Source: Amyloporia xantha (lineage: Eukaryota > Basidiomycota > Agaricomycetes > Polyporales > Adustoporiaceae). From it: 64,000 bases of DNA. The stretch lies in assembly GCA_036971615.1 (NCBI GenBank), contig JAYKKR010000020.1:186001-250000 (forward strand), written 5' to 3'. How positions within the stretch are numbered: the stretch's first letter is position 1; each line of letters opens with the position of its first letter. Positions 33,602 through 43,543 of the stretch are shown here, piece after piece. The notes beneath the pieces are model-generated. The model did not search any database. It was not told the DNA's origin and worked only from the letters and a program-made list of their open reading frames with translations. The translations under genes and the position numbers were made by a program.

Positions 33602-34687
33602 ACGATCAGGTAGTGATTCTCAATACAATACAATAGGAGAAGCGCCCTGTCAATGGCCGTAAAGTCAACCGTCAAGCCATCTACGTATGTAAGCACGAGG
33701 CATTTAAGTTGCCACTCTCTCTTTGGTGCGTTGCAGCGCGGTTCTATTCTCAACGGAGTGATGACAGTCAGGCTGCTGCTACATATAGCGCTGGTGAAGG
33801 TTAGCGACTGCAATACACTTAGGGATCAGAGATCTTCATATTGTATATGCATTCCCATATATTGACCGTGAACCGCCCGGCTTTACACTGACAAGGCAGC
33901 ACCTCACATTACGCATTGCCAGCGGCATTCGAGGAGGAGGTATGTATCTTCATGTTCAAGCTAGGATCTGGCAATAACTATCACTCGAACTGGATCGTTA
34001 GAGCATGTTATATAGCTCCCCGATATTATTAGGCGAGTAGCACGTTTAGGCTGCATCGCAGTCTATAAGATATACAAGCTGATAAGGCACATTGGGCCCT
34101 TATACTAGCTTGCCGTACCAGATGATAGTGGACCGTTGCCGTTGCGACATGCATCCGCCGTGGCAGGATGTCATCATGCACAGCTTGAGCGTCATGTCCC
34201 GCCTGTCATTGTCAAACTCTCATGAGTAATTTGAAAGTATCAGGGCTGATAGTTCAATCTTTTCAACATTCAGATTACTGATTGCAGATGACTAAGCTGC
34301 GTATCGTTTGATCTTCGCTCACCGGAGTCCTCTAGCTTCACAGAAAATAATTCCAATAGCACTTACGACTCTACGAGTATGCTGAAGCGCATATCGTTAT
34401 TCCTGTGCCCCCGCCCCGTAGCAGCTTACCATGGTCAAGTGCAACTCAATCAAGATCAGATTTTGAGCCCGAGGAATCTAAAAAATGCCAGATGTATATT
34501 CATCAACACCGACCAGCACCGCTAAGACCACTTTCTGGCAGCAGTGCCAGTCGGCAGTTAACGGTATCTGTTGGGCAACAGGTTTCTCATTGACATATAG
34601 CACAACTGCTTAGCACCACACCAGGTCAACGTGCATTTTCCTCACGCTCCTTTCAATCGTTGTCTAACTGTGAACTGCAGATACAGG
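33602..34687. other. Intergenic, promoter side of copy E
   Basis: No gene recognised in about 1.1 kb. It continues the sequence interrupted by the LINE at 30765. Confidence 0.5.
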
Positions 34688-36340
34688 ATGCTACTGTCGT
34701 TTCCCCTTGCTGCAATTCTCACATTCTCAGCTTGTCTCTTTGGCTTCGGCAGTGCAGGCAATACCACCTGTGTTGGCAATGCGCTGGACTGGTATACGGA
34801 CGCCGTAGGCGAGACACCATGTGAGCGTGCTACATGTTTAGCAGTCAAGACGGCTCATGAATGCTCTATCTGCCAGGCATAACATATCAGCGACTACGAC
34901 AAATCTGCAACAGTGAATGTGGGCCTAATACCTGATTCTCAAGGCGATATATGCCCTGACCTCATTCTAGATGAAGTGCCCTCTTTCCGACCCAACCCGC
35001 CGGGGGACAGCTGCAACGACCAATTATGTAAGTTATTGATATTATTCCCTTCTCAGAATTGGTAACGGACTGTTTACATAGCGTCATGCTGCTGCAATTC
35101 AGTCTCCTGGGCACTTAGCATGCTTTGCATGAAGTGCGTATTGCCAATTTATTGACGCCTGTGGCATCTGAGGGCTATGACTATAATGTACCTCTAGCTG
35201 CCAGCAAGATCTTGATGGGAAGGACGTGAACGGCATAGACGCTGGTATTGCTCTACAATTTATCTGTAATAGCATGTTCAAAGACGTCCTTTTGCACAGG
35301 CTCCGGTGCATACTATGCATACCGTATGGAATACGGCGCTTCCTGCGGTGACGGTACTAATAAAACGTCAGTAACTTTTCTAATAACCGCATGGTTTGTT
35401 CTGAACGTTCAGAGTCTTGCAGTCTTCCTACCGATATCCAACAAGCAGTTTGCAACGTCGGACTGAAACTGGATGATTTTCTTTACAACCTGTTTTGGAA
35501 CACGGGCGCATGGTGAGTATCTGGGAGAGGTCTGCTGGTGCACTTCTGACACAAGTTGTAGGTTCTAGTAAGTGAGGCTTCGTATTTTATACTACTCAGT
35601 GCCGACCAGCCAAGTACGTATACTAGAAAGGCCGCTCAGCGGGATCAAGATACTGATAACAACGAAACCTTTACTCATTGCGCCAATCACACGTCAACTT
35701 CTACCTCTCAATCGTCAACCGACAGCCCATCATCGACGCTCACGGACTTCATAAGTTCATTGAGCGAGGTAACTTTGTCTGGCGGGCCAACCACCAGTGC
35801 CATCTCTGTGGCAAAAATTCCCAACGGTAACGCCACAAATGCTATAGTCGGAGGTGCAGTTGGTGGTACTCTCGGTCTCATGGCTATTATTCTGGGCGCT
35901 CTTTGCCTATTCCGCCGAAACCGTCATTCGACTAGACTCACAACACCTGTCAGACACTATCAACCCCATACAGCCCCCGTGGAACCTTTCCTTGGACCTA
36001 CTCAAGGCTTAGGTGAGTCTTGATCTCTTGACGAGATTACATAATTGGTAATGGAACATGTGCAACAGATAGATCGTACAGACACCGCCCACGATTTGAT
36101 TCTGAAAAGCGACTGCCGCGGAAGACATCATCCAGTCCGCGCATTCGTGGTGGAGACTCTCAAGGAGCGAAAGTTCCCATTGGATCAATAATCAGCGTAC
36201 AAATCTCCGAGCGGCCTCCCTCAGTCGAGCCCACATTGACATACCTTCCGTCCACATCATCACGGCATCGCGATGGAGGACAAATAACAGTGGCACATAC
36301 TCCCCTCGGAAGAAAGTCACCACCCTATCAGAACTCCTAG
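34688..36340 (+). CDS. Receptor-like Cys-rich single-pass membrane protein, copy E
   Basis: ATG at 34688: signal peptide MLLSFPLAAILTFSACLF, then GNTTCVGNALDWYTDAVGET, CITYQRLRQICNSE, SFRPNPPGDSCNDQL, SSCCCNSVSWALSMLCMKC, QDLDGKDVNGIDAG, SGAYYAYRMEYGASCGDG, LPTDIQQAVCNVGLKLDDFL, NLFWNTGAW. The 6-nt microexon GTTCTA is at 35562-35567, then TYTRKAAQRDQDTDNNETFT, a Ser/Thr stalk, the helix NAIVGGAVGGTLGLMAIILG, RRNRHSTR and a basic/Pro-rich tail ending RKSPPYQNS. The tail diverges from B-D, and its end is PPY rather than strict PPxY. Every junction reads in frame with GT-AG sites. It is a complete gene and the most diverged member. Confidence 0.8.
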
Positions 36341-36707
36341 GAGTCCAACAGATGATCGTGCGGCGTGGTGTCATAGCTGACAGGAGATTATCATCGCATA
36401 GAGGTGCCGAGCCCAGTTGAGATGTTCCGGTGGTTATAATCATCAGTAACATAGGTCGCACATGATACTCTTAGTCAAGAAGCTGTGAAAACGACGGTGT
36501 AGGCAGAGGGATATAGGAAATGCATTGATGCACGGAACTGAGCTGTCCAGTCCTACTTGCAATACACATCGAACACGCAGATGGTAACCAGCAAACAAGG
36601 CAGCTATAAGTGATTTAAAACACACTGCATCTATAAAGGCGACATACATGCGTAAGTACAACAAAAGTGGTAGTTGAGCGATACATGAATGCATATGATG
36701 TGCAAGG
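36341..36707. other. Intergenic between convergent genes
   Basis: No gene seen; 3' flanks of copy E (+) and the aldolase (-). Confidence 0.5.
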
Positions 36708-37943
36708 TCAATACGAAAATTCCTTGCTGCCGCCTTCGGTAGACGCTTGGCCTGTTGCGACCGCCAGACTCTGCGCAAGGGCCTGTGCCATGGCACCGCT
36801 GTCAGATGTGACGTTGATCTGGGCGTTCGGTTTTAACAACGAATAAGAAGTGCAGTTCAAGGACGGATGCTGATGCGTACCATGTCAAAACCTTCCTCTG
36901 CGCGCTTGGCGGATTGGGAGCCTGACGTGCAGTATATCGCGCTATAGAGATATGAAGGATATCAGCCATGAAGATCGGCTTCGATCCGTAAGGCGGGAAA
37001 TGAGGAGCCGAGACAGTCCAGAATGGACTGAATACTTCTCGGCGAACAACCTCATATCCGTTCCGTTTTGGATTAGAATGGCTCGGAGGGTATGTTTGAA
37101 TGTGTTGGGATCCTTGGATCGAAGATGGAGTCAAAGTGGGGACCCACCATTTCTTGCCCTCCGCGTGAGTCTTGCGCAGAATATCTTGTATGATGACTTC
37201 GATGTCGGGATGCGGATCGGGTGATGGCGGAGGATATCCGTGTGCGAGAGAAAGATCGTAGGGACCGATCAGCACGCCATCTAAAGGTGCATCGCGATAA
37301 GCTGTCGATACGTGCTTCCGTCACGGAGATGAACTCACCTAAGCCCTCTACGCTGACAATTTCCTCCAGATTCTTCACGCCATCGCGGGTCTCTATCTGG
37401 ATGAGCACAATGACGCCATCATTCGCAGTCGCGAGGTATTGTGCTTGGGTGATGCCCCACGTAGATTGAGTGAACGGGCTACCGAACCCGCGAATACCTT
37501 TCGGAGGGAACCGCGCGGCGGAAACAACGGAGGCTGCTTGAGCGGCGGTCGATACCTGTAGATTAGAATATGTGACAATAAGAAACCCTCTTCTTCTTCG
37601 AGCATAGAAGACCACGTACCATTGGCACCAACACACCGCGTGCGCCCGCATCGAGTACATACTTGATCTGCCATCCAGCACTCCCATCCGCGCACTGACC
37701 CGTGGCAGGAATGCGCACAATCGTACTTGGTGCTGAGCTGCCCAAACCAGAGATGGCTTGTATGGATTCTGCCGCTCCAGGTTGGAGGGATGTCATGCCA
37801 TGTTCACAATCAATGAGCAACCAAGAGAGGTGCGGGGAAGACGTGGCAGCGACGCGGGCATTGAATGCACCGGGGAGCGTTATCCATGCGCCGAAGGCAG
37901 GCTTAGAGGCCCGAAATGCTTCGAGGAGGCGATGGGAGGCCAT
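36708..37943 (-). CDS. HpcH/HpaI-family aldolase
   Basis: Class II, metal-dependent aldolase of the HpcH/HpaI (citrate lyase beta-like) family, cleaving 2-keto-3-deoxy or 4-hydroxy-2-oxo acids to pyruvate plus an aldehyde. ATG at 37943. Exon 1 holds PAFGAWITLPG, WLLIDCEHGMTSL (acid/His motif), TIVRIPATG and YVLDAGARGVLVPM. Exon 2 has STAAQAASVVSAARFPPKGI, RGFGSPFTQS and IVLIQIETRDGVKNLEEI, with the Glu that binds metal. Exon 3 starts DGVLIGPYDLSLAHGYPPPS. Exon 4 is AIYCTSGSQSAKRAEEGFDM and exon 5 is INVTSDSGAMAQALAQSLAV, ending EFSY at 36708. All introns are canonical and frames join. It is full length for the family (about 290 residues). The substrate cannot be told from sequence. Confidence 0.85.
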
Positions 37944-38733
37944 GAAGGTCTGTGCGAGACGAGGTGGGCAGAACAGATATGGATTTGGACGACAAGTTAT
38001 GCTATTTATGTGATGGCCCTGTGAGGCGTAAAGCGAGTGTGCCGCCTATGGTAGAGCAGGGCTCTCCGTTTCGTCCGTCTGTAGTGGACATGGCGGAAGT
38101 CAGGAGGTTTGGGGCATGGGCCCGGCGGTCCGCCTAGTGTTTATGAACCCTAACCACAGCTTCTGTCTACAACGTCGAAAGGGCGCTCCTACTAGTACAG
38201 GCCAAAGTCAAGCGTTGATGCGACATGGAGTAGGACTGCATATTTCTCCTATGGCCAACCTATTGCATGTCTGAATCCTCAAGTTTGTTCCTGACACTGT
38301 GATCACGGGTAAGAATACTAGGTTCATTTACATGATTGTACTAATGTATCGCATCTGGTATACTTCAAGTCTTCGTCGAGTGCATTCAGTCATCGACTGT
38401 CACTGCTAGCAAGCTGTGATTCATAGTTCAGACCTTTTGGAATGGCAAATGGAATGTCAAATGGAATGTTCGAGGAACCTGCTTCCCAAGTATCGAAACT
38501 TTCTCTTAGGGAAAATCCTAGCTGAGCGCTACGTATTATACACGCAGAGCGGAAATTTATTGTCACTAGTAAAACATGGAAAGCGCATGATGGAAATACA
38601 GGCTAGAGAGGATCGAACACTAATCACAAGAATAAAAATGAGCCATGGCTTGTTGAATACTGGAATGGCAATTCTATAGTTATCAAACTTCTTCTGGACC
38701 ACGATGAGGGCTGCTTACCCCGCGCTGCAACTT
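37944..38733. other. Intergenic upstream of aldolase
   Basis: No gene recognised. CCCTAACC (telobox-like) at about 38147, some 200 nt upstream of the aldolase ATG. A 12-nt unit GGAATG(G/T)CAAAT is tandemly repeated near 38440-38468. Confidence 0.4.
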
Positions 38734-39270
38734 CTAGGGATTTCTACCACCATCACCTTGCTTCTTCGAACCGGGGCAGACATGTCCATCTTTCGGGCCT
38801 ACCAATTGACCACAAGCGTGGCAACGGACAACATTCTATAAAGATGGAGTTAAGCAGTACACAACATGAGGAAGCGCATGGTATACGTAAATATTTACCG
38901 TTAACTTCGAGGACATCATAGGTTGAGATATTTCGACTCTGGTAATTTGTGACAGACAGATTGTATGCTGGCGAAATTTCTTGGGGGTCCACTAGTCAGT
39001 CTCCCTGCGCGCAGAAGTAAGAAATGCGGCAAGCTCACCAATCAAGTGTGTAAAAGGGGATGTTGGCTGCAGATACCTCTAGCTGTCATGCCTTTATGCG
39101 AATCCCTCGGCACATGGAAGAAGTTCTTTCCACAGAGTCTTCCCAAACGAACAACGCCACGAAATCAGTCAGCTCCTTCACTTGGAAAAATGCCCTGTGC
39201 ATACTCCATAGACCTATGCAAGAGTCGGATTGTAAAGGGCAACTTCGAGAGAAGTCCCATGAAATTGTGA
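38734..39270 (-). CDS. Possible small multi-exon gene with a zinc-binding motif
   Basis: Low-confidence gene model on the minus strand. A segment (about 39050-39005) reads YLQPTSPFTHLI. After a possible 48-nt intron (GTGAGC...CTAG) it continues VDPQEISPAYNLSVTNYQSR and NISTYDVLE. After a second intron (GTTAAC...TATAG) it gives NVVRCHACGQLVGPKDGHVC, then PGSKKQGDGGRNP and a stop at 38734. The CxxC...C cluster looks like a small zinc ribbon. An open stretch near 39200-39100 (HRAFFQVKELTDFVALFVWE) may be an earlier exon, but the junction to it does not keep frame. Family not recognised; it may be a pseudogene. Confidence 0.35.
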
Positions 39271-39809
39271 CACCGATGGCCGATGGCTATCAACCCCCTT
39301 GATCATGGACCTGACGGAAACTGTACGAAACTATAGCATGATACACGTGTACATCGTACCACCGCCCGGATGGCAATGACACCTTTTGCGCGCTCGCACC
39401 GAATGGCAACCTTCTATTAGCCTTCACAGCATGTTCAAAATCCTGCACTTGCCTATTCAGTAGTACACAGATATCGGGGCTTCCTCCAACTTCGCTGACT
39501 TGACTCCCGAGTCTTCGCGAGCGAAGCTCAACCACATAGCCTCTGGCAGGCAAACCTGAGGCTACTAGAGAAATGCTCGATCAGTCGCTCTGAGATGAGG
39601 TGGTGAAAATCGCTAAGCTACTGATATTGGAATTCGTGGCGTAGAGGTTACGAATTGCGATGACTGCGGCAGTACAGGATCCTGCCTTATGGGTGTTTGT
39701 GGGTCCTTCGTCCAGGGATTAGCACGTGACTGCGATGAGCGTGGACCATTAGTTTATATAGGTATTATTGGGTATTATAGGACCTTTTCAACTTACCATT
39801 CGCTCTGAG
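39271..39809. other. Intergenic, promoter of APH-like gene 1
   Basis: No gene seen. TTATATAGG near 39754, about 55 nt before the ATG at 39810, is a plausible TATA element; the paralog has TTTAAATAAG at a similar distance. Confidence 0.4.
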
Positions 39810-41201
39810 ATGACACTCCGCACATCCTCATCTAGAAATCTTGGTATGTGGGATGCAGATGACAATAAGGTCGACGGAGAATGGCCTGTAGAAGGCACAG
39901 TCAATTTACTGAACTATGACCCTAATAAACGGCACGCTACGCCGGGTTTCGACGTCGCTCGAATTGTTGCGAGGTTGAAAGCCACTGCAGGACAAAAACC
40001 CACAGCTTTAGTGGTACTTGCACAAAGAGAAAATATAGTAAGTGGCATTAATATCACTTATTGAACCATGGTCAATACCATCATCAGATATTGGATGCGA
40101 CGTTGACAGACGCCACGCACCGTATTGTCAGAATACGAATGGTAAATATAACAGATGAGCACATACTCTCGGTGCAAGAAAGCTTTCACGGGGAATGCTC
40201 TATGATGAGGTGGATATCGTCCGTCTCGAAGGTCCCCCTGCCTAAACTCTACTGGAGCGGGATAGAGGATTCTTTGCCTTACATGATCACTGAGAAATGC
40301 AAAGGCGTCCTTATTCTAGGCCGTATAGGACTCCTCTCTGAGCAGCAGAAGGTATGCCTTGTGTCGCTTCATGATCCAGGTGAAAACACGTTCATCATGA
40401 TCAGCTTGCCCACCTCCAATCCTTCGCGGAATTCGCACTCGAGATGTTCCACATTCGCAGCCCTCAAGGCATAGGAAGCATCTTAGCCTTCTCCCCAACG
40501 GACAATGTCACTTCTGGAACATTTACACCGGTGCTAGGTCCCTGTGCCGACTGTGATTCAGATGGGGCATTGGCCAAGTATGACACAATAGCAGATTACT
40601 TCGCCGCCCTCGTAGCGCTCAAGAAAACATCAGGTACGATCGGCACCGCTACACAAGACATCCACAATGCATTCTGCGTCCTCGACGACCTCCACGCGCG
40701 TGTCTCCGCAGAGGTCTCCAGATTCGATTCTCGCCTGCTGCGATGTGTGCCGTCGCACGAGGACCTCTCCGCGCACAACGTCTTTATTGACAACGACAGC
40801 GGACGCATCAGCGGGATCATCGACTGGGAGTTCCACATGATCCAACCAGCCGTCCTGGCAGTTACACATCCGCCATGGATCTCCGGGGACATCTCGCAGG
40901 AGCCTCGCTCCGCCCTCCAGAGCGAGCAATTCTCGCCTTACTGGATGGAGACCCGAGAGGAGTGTAAGAGGCTTTGTGCTGCATATGAGGAGGTACGTGC
41001 CAGTTCTCGAGGTAGATCGTGCGCGGGTCGTGGGTCTGATGATCAGCGTACCTGCAGGTTGTTCGCGGGCTGGACCCGGAGTACTATCTGGCGCTGAAGG
41101 AGGGTGGTTTCTGTAGAACGGCAGAGAGCTGGTTGAGATCCAGCTTGCCAGATTCTGGGTGTCAGAGGCTCCGTGCATGGCTAGACAGTGTACCGAATTA
41201 G
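39810..41201 (+). CDS. APH-fold kinase-like protein (aminoglycoside phosphotransferase family), catalytic motifs present
   Basis: Member of the APH/choline-kinase-like fold widely expanded in basidiomycetes. Four exons: exon 1 (MTLRTSSSRNLGMWDADDNK...), exon 2 (ILDATLTDATHRIVRIR..., SMMRWISSVSKVPLPKLYWS, MITEKCKGVLILGRIG), exon 3 (LAHLQSFAEFALEMFHIRSP ... SHEDLSAHNVFID, then GIIDWEFHMIQPAVLA), exon 4 (VVRGLDPEYYLALKEGGFCR ... WLDSVPN, stop 41201). The Brenner motif HxD....N is kept (His 40756, Asp 40762, Asn 40777), as is the metal Asp of IIDWE (40822). This fits a working phosphotransferase; substrate unknown. Its paralog at 60779-62184 has lost these residues. Confidence 0.78.
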
Positions 41202-42527
41202 GCGTTGTGGTTCGGTATTGTCGCACTGTTCCTCGCCTATCTAACTCAACACGATGTTTGAGGATGCTTCGAGGATGCCGCGATAAATCAGCGGTGTACG
41301 CCATCGCTAAGTTTCATGTTCAGCACGCAAGGTATTTTTTCTTCCCTACTGACCTCGCAGTCGACCTCTAGCTTCTCCTGCACTTCTTCGCGTATCTATT
41401 CACCAGCGCTCTCTATTCCCACCGTGGCGAGCCCTGTCACGATCAAGCCTGCATCCCACCCTCGACCACGGAGATCAACGGGTACCGTGCACATGCATGC
41501 ACCTCAATCCCCCCCCCACAGTCGCGTCGGCGTCTTCGCATTCCGCCACAAACTGACAACACGCCTCTATCTCGATCATCCAAGTCAATCGCCACGCCTT
41601 GTCCCCCCTCGAGGCCGCCTGGCAAGCTCTCTCGTCTTCTCCGCAAACCTCAAAGGCCGGCGCACCACACATTCTGTGACGCACACACGTCCCATCCTTA
41701 CCCGTTGATGTTCACAGCCCATCGCGGTCGCAAGCATGAAGCCCTAAAGCCGCGAGGCGGGCCACTGACAGCCTATATCGTACGTACCTGCCCGTGCAGT
41801 GTGCAGTGTGCACCCGTCCCAACCACATTACTGTCCCTGCAAACTGCCAGCGCCCTACGCAGCCGCGGCCTAGCAACCGAGTCATTTTACCGTATCTGAG
41901 CAATATCTGAGTGTGGCTCAGGCTTCAGGCTCCCGCTGCCCGGCGAGGCTAGATCTTATGTATGTACGATAGGTTCGTCCGCGGACGTGTTGACTTCCCA
42001 TCACCTCAAGTATGTACTGGTAGCCGCTTCCGCTGAGGTTGATTTCTTCGCCCTGTAGCGCTGTGGACTGGAGGAGTATCCGATTCTCATGAAACCTGTC
42101 CGATGTCGTGACTGCATGCATCGAGGCCGAACGAGCGTGCGCACGCTAGCACTTGAATGGCTATCGCAGCGCCAGCTGCGGGGAGCCCAGGCCCAATTCA
42201 ATTCGATCTCGATTGGGTCAAATATACTTGTCACGTTTCCGCAGTCTGACCATTGCTTAGAGTGCTTCCTCGACACATGACATCAAGGGAAAGGGATCTG
42301 GATGAACTGCAACTGTATTTACATACAGTATCGGTACCCTGGTCCCCGGCCCAGACCCCGCATCGAGTATCGAACACAGCGCGGCCCGCACACAGCTCAC
42401 GACCACCCGCAGTCTTCGCCGACACTCACAAACCGGGAAAAAATGGATATAGGAGTATTTACCGATACAACAACATTGCGGAAAATAGTTCAGACGCGTA
42501 CACGACCACGATGCACCACCGTCACCT
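41202..42527. other. Intergenic
   Basis: No gene recognised; GC-rich, with a C9 run near 41510 and no coherent long frame. Confidence 0.5.
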
Positions 42528-43543
42528 CTAGAACTTGACCTTGGCGAGCACGCTGTAGAAGTGCTCGCCCTGCGTCTTGGCGACCGCGAGCTCGAGCTCG
42601 CTCGGCGAGCGTGAGCCGTCCGCGCCCGCGAACGTGCCTGCGCCCCACGGCGAGCCTGCATCGCACGAGTAAAAAGAAAAGAAAAAGGCACATGAGCGCT
42701 CTGCATTGCATATATGCGCGCCCAACGGCCGTCACGCACCTCCGCGGACCTCGGAGAGGTTGGCGAGCTGGCCGAAGGTCTTGCTGTAGCCGAGGGGGAC
42801 GAAGATGAGGCCGTGGTGGACGAAGGTCGAGATCATGTTGAGCACGGTGACCTCCTGCCCGCCGCCGGGGGTGCCGGTGGAGACGAATGCGGAGACGTAC
42901 TTGCCCGCGAGCGCGCCGGAGGCCCAGAGGCCGCCGGTGGCGTCCCAGAAGGCCTGGGGAGGAGGGGGTTAGCGTGTATGCGGGGTGCAGAGAGGATGAA
43001 GGAGGAGGGGAGTTGGGGGGAAGGAGAAAGAAACACCAGCGTACCTTGAACTGAGCGGGCATGGTGCCGTAGCGGGTGGGGACACCGAAGATGAAGCCGT
43101 CGAACTGGGGGAGCTCGGTCGGGGCGAGGATGGGGTAGTCGGGCTTGGGGGGCGCGTGCATGGCGGTGAGGACGGTCTCGGGGAGGGTCTCGGCAATCTG
43201 GTAGATGGTCGCTGCGCCGCCGGCCGCCTCGACGCCGGCCTTGACGGACTCGGCCACTGGCAAAAGGAGGGAGGGTCAGCGGGATAGACGAGGGAAGAGG
43301 GAGCACGGGGTACGCACTCTTGCCGATGTGGCCGTACATGGAGTAGATGATGATGGCAATCTTGGGGGAGGACATGGCTGAGGCGGGTGCGGGGGTGGTA
43401 GCAGGTGCAGGTGCGGGTGCGGGGGCAGAGGATGGAGGAGCGGAGGGCGTAGAGCTAGGCTTTATATCCTTGTTGGAGGGCTGTTTTGGGGCGGAGTCGT
43501 CGTCGGAGAGGGCGTTCTTTGTGCGTTTCGTGGGGAAGCACAT
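42528..43543 (-). CDS. WrbA-type NAD(P)H:quinone oxidoreductase (flavodoxin-like)
   Basis: FMN-dependent quinone reductase of the WrbA/Pst2 group, giving two-electron reduction of quinones, relevant to lignin- and stress-derived quinones. ATG at 43543 starts an N-terminal extension MCFPTKRTKNALSDDD, then a Pro/Ala linker, then the flavodoxin core. Exon 1 ends at KIAIIIYSMYGHIGK (FMN phosphate loop). Exon 2 is VAESVKAGVEAAGGAATIYQ to FIFGVPTRYGTMPAQFK. Exon 3 is AFWDATGGLWASGALAGKYV to VSTGTPGGGQEVT and STFVHHGLIFVPLGY. Exon 4 is SPWGAGTFAGADGSRSPSEL to VLAKVKF. All introns are canonical. The MCF start is seen in many basidiomycete WrbA proteins; the Cys-2 could be acylated (inference). An internal ATG (MSSPKIA) would give the bacterial length. 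Confidence 0.9.

Noticed and set aside
38755..38825. tRNA-like text on the minus strand (GGTCAATTGGTAGG ... GGTTCGAA resembling A and B boxes)
   Set aside because: No 7-bp acceptor stem or anticodon stem forms around it, and the same bases read as the CHACGQ...HVC zinc motif.
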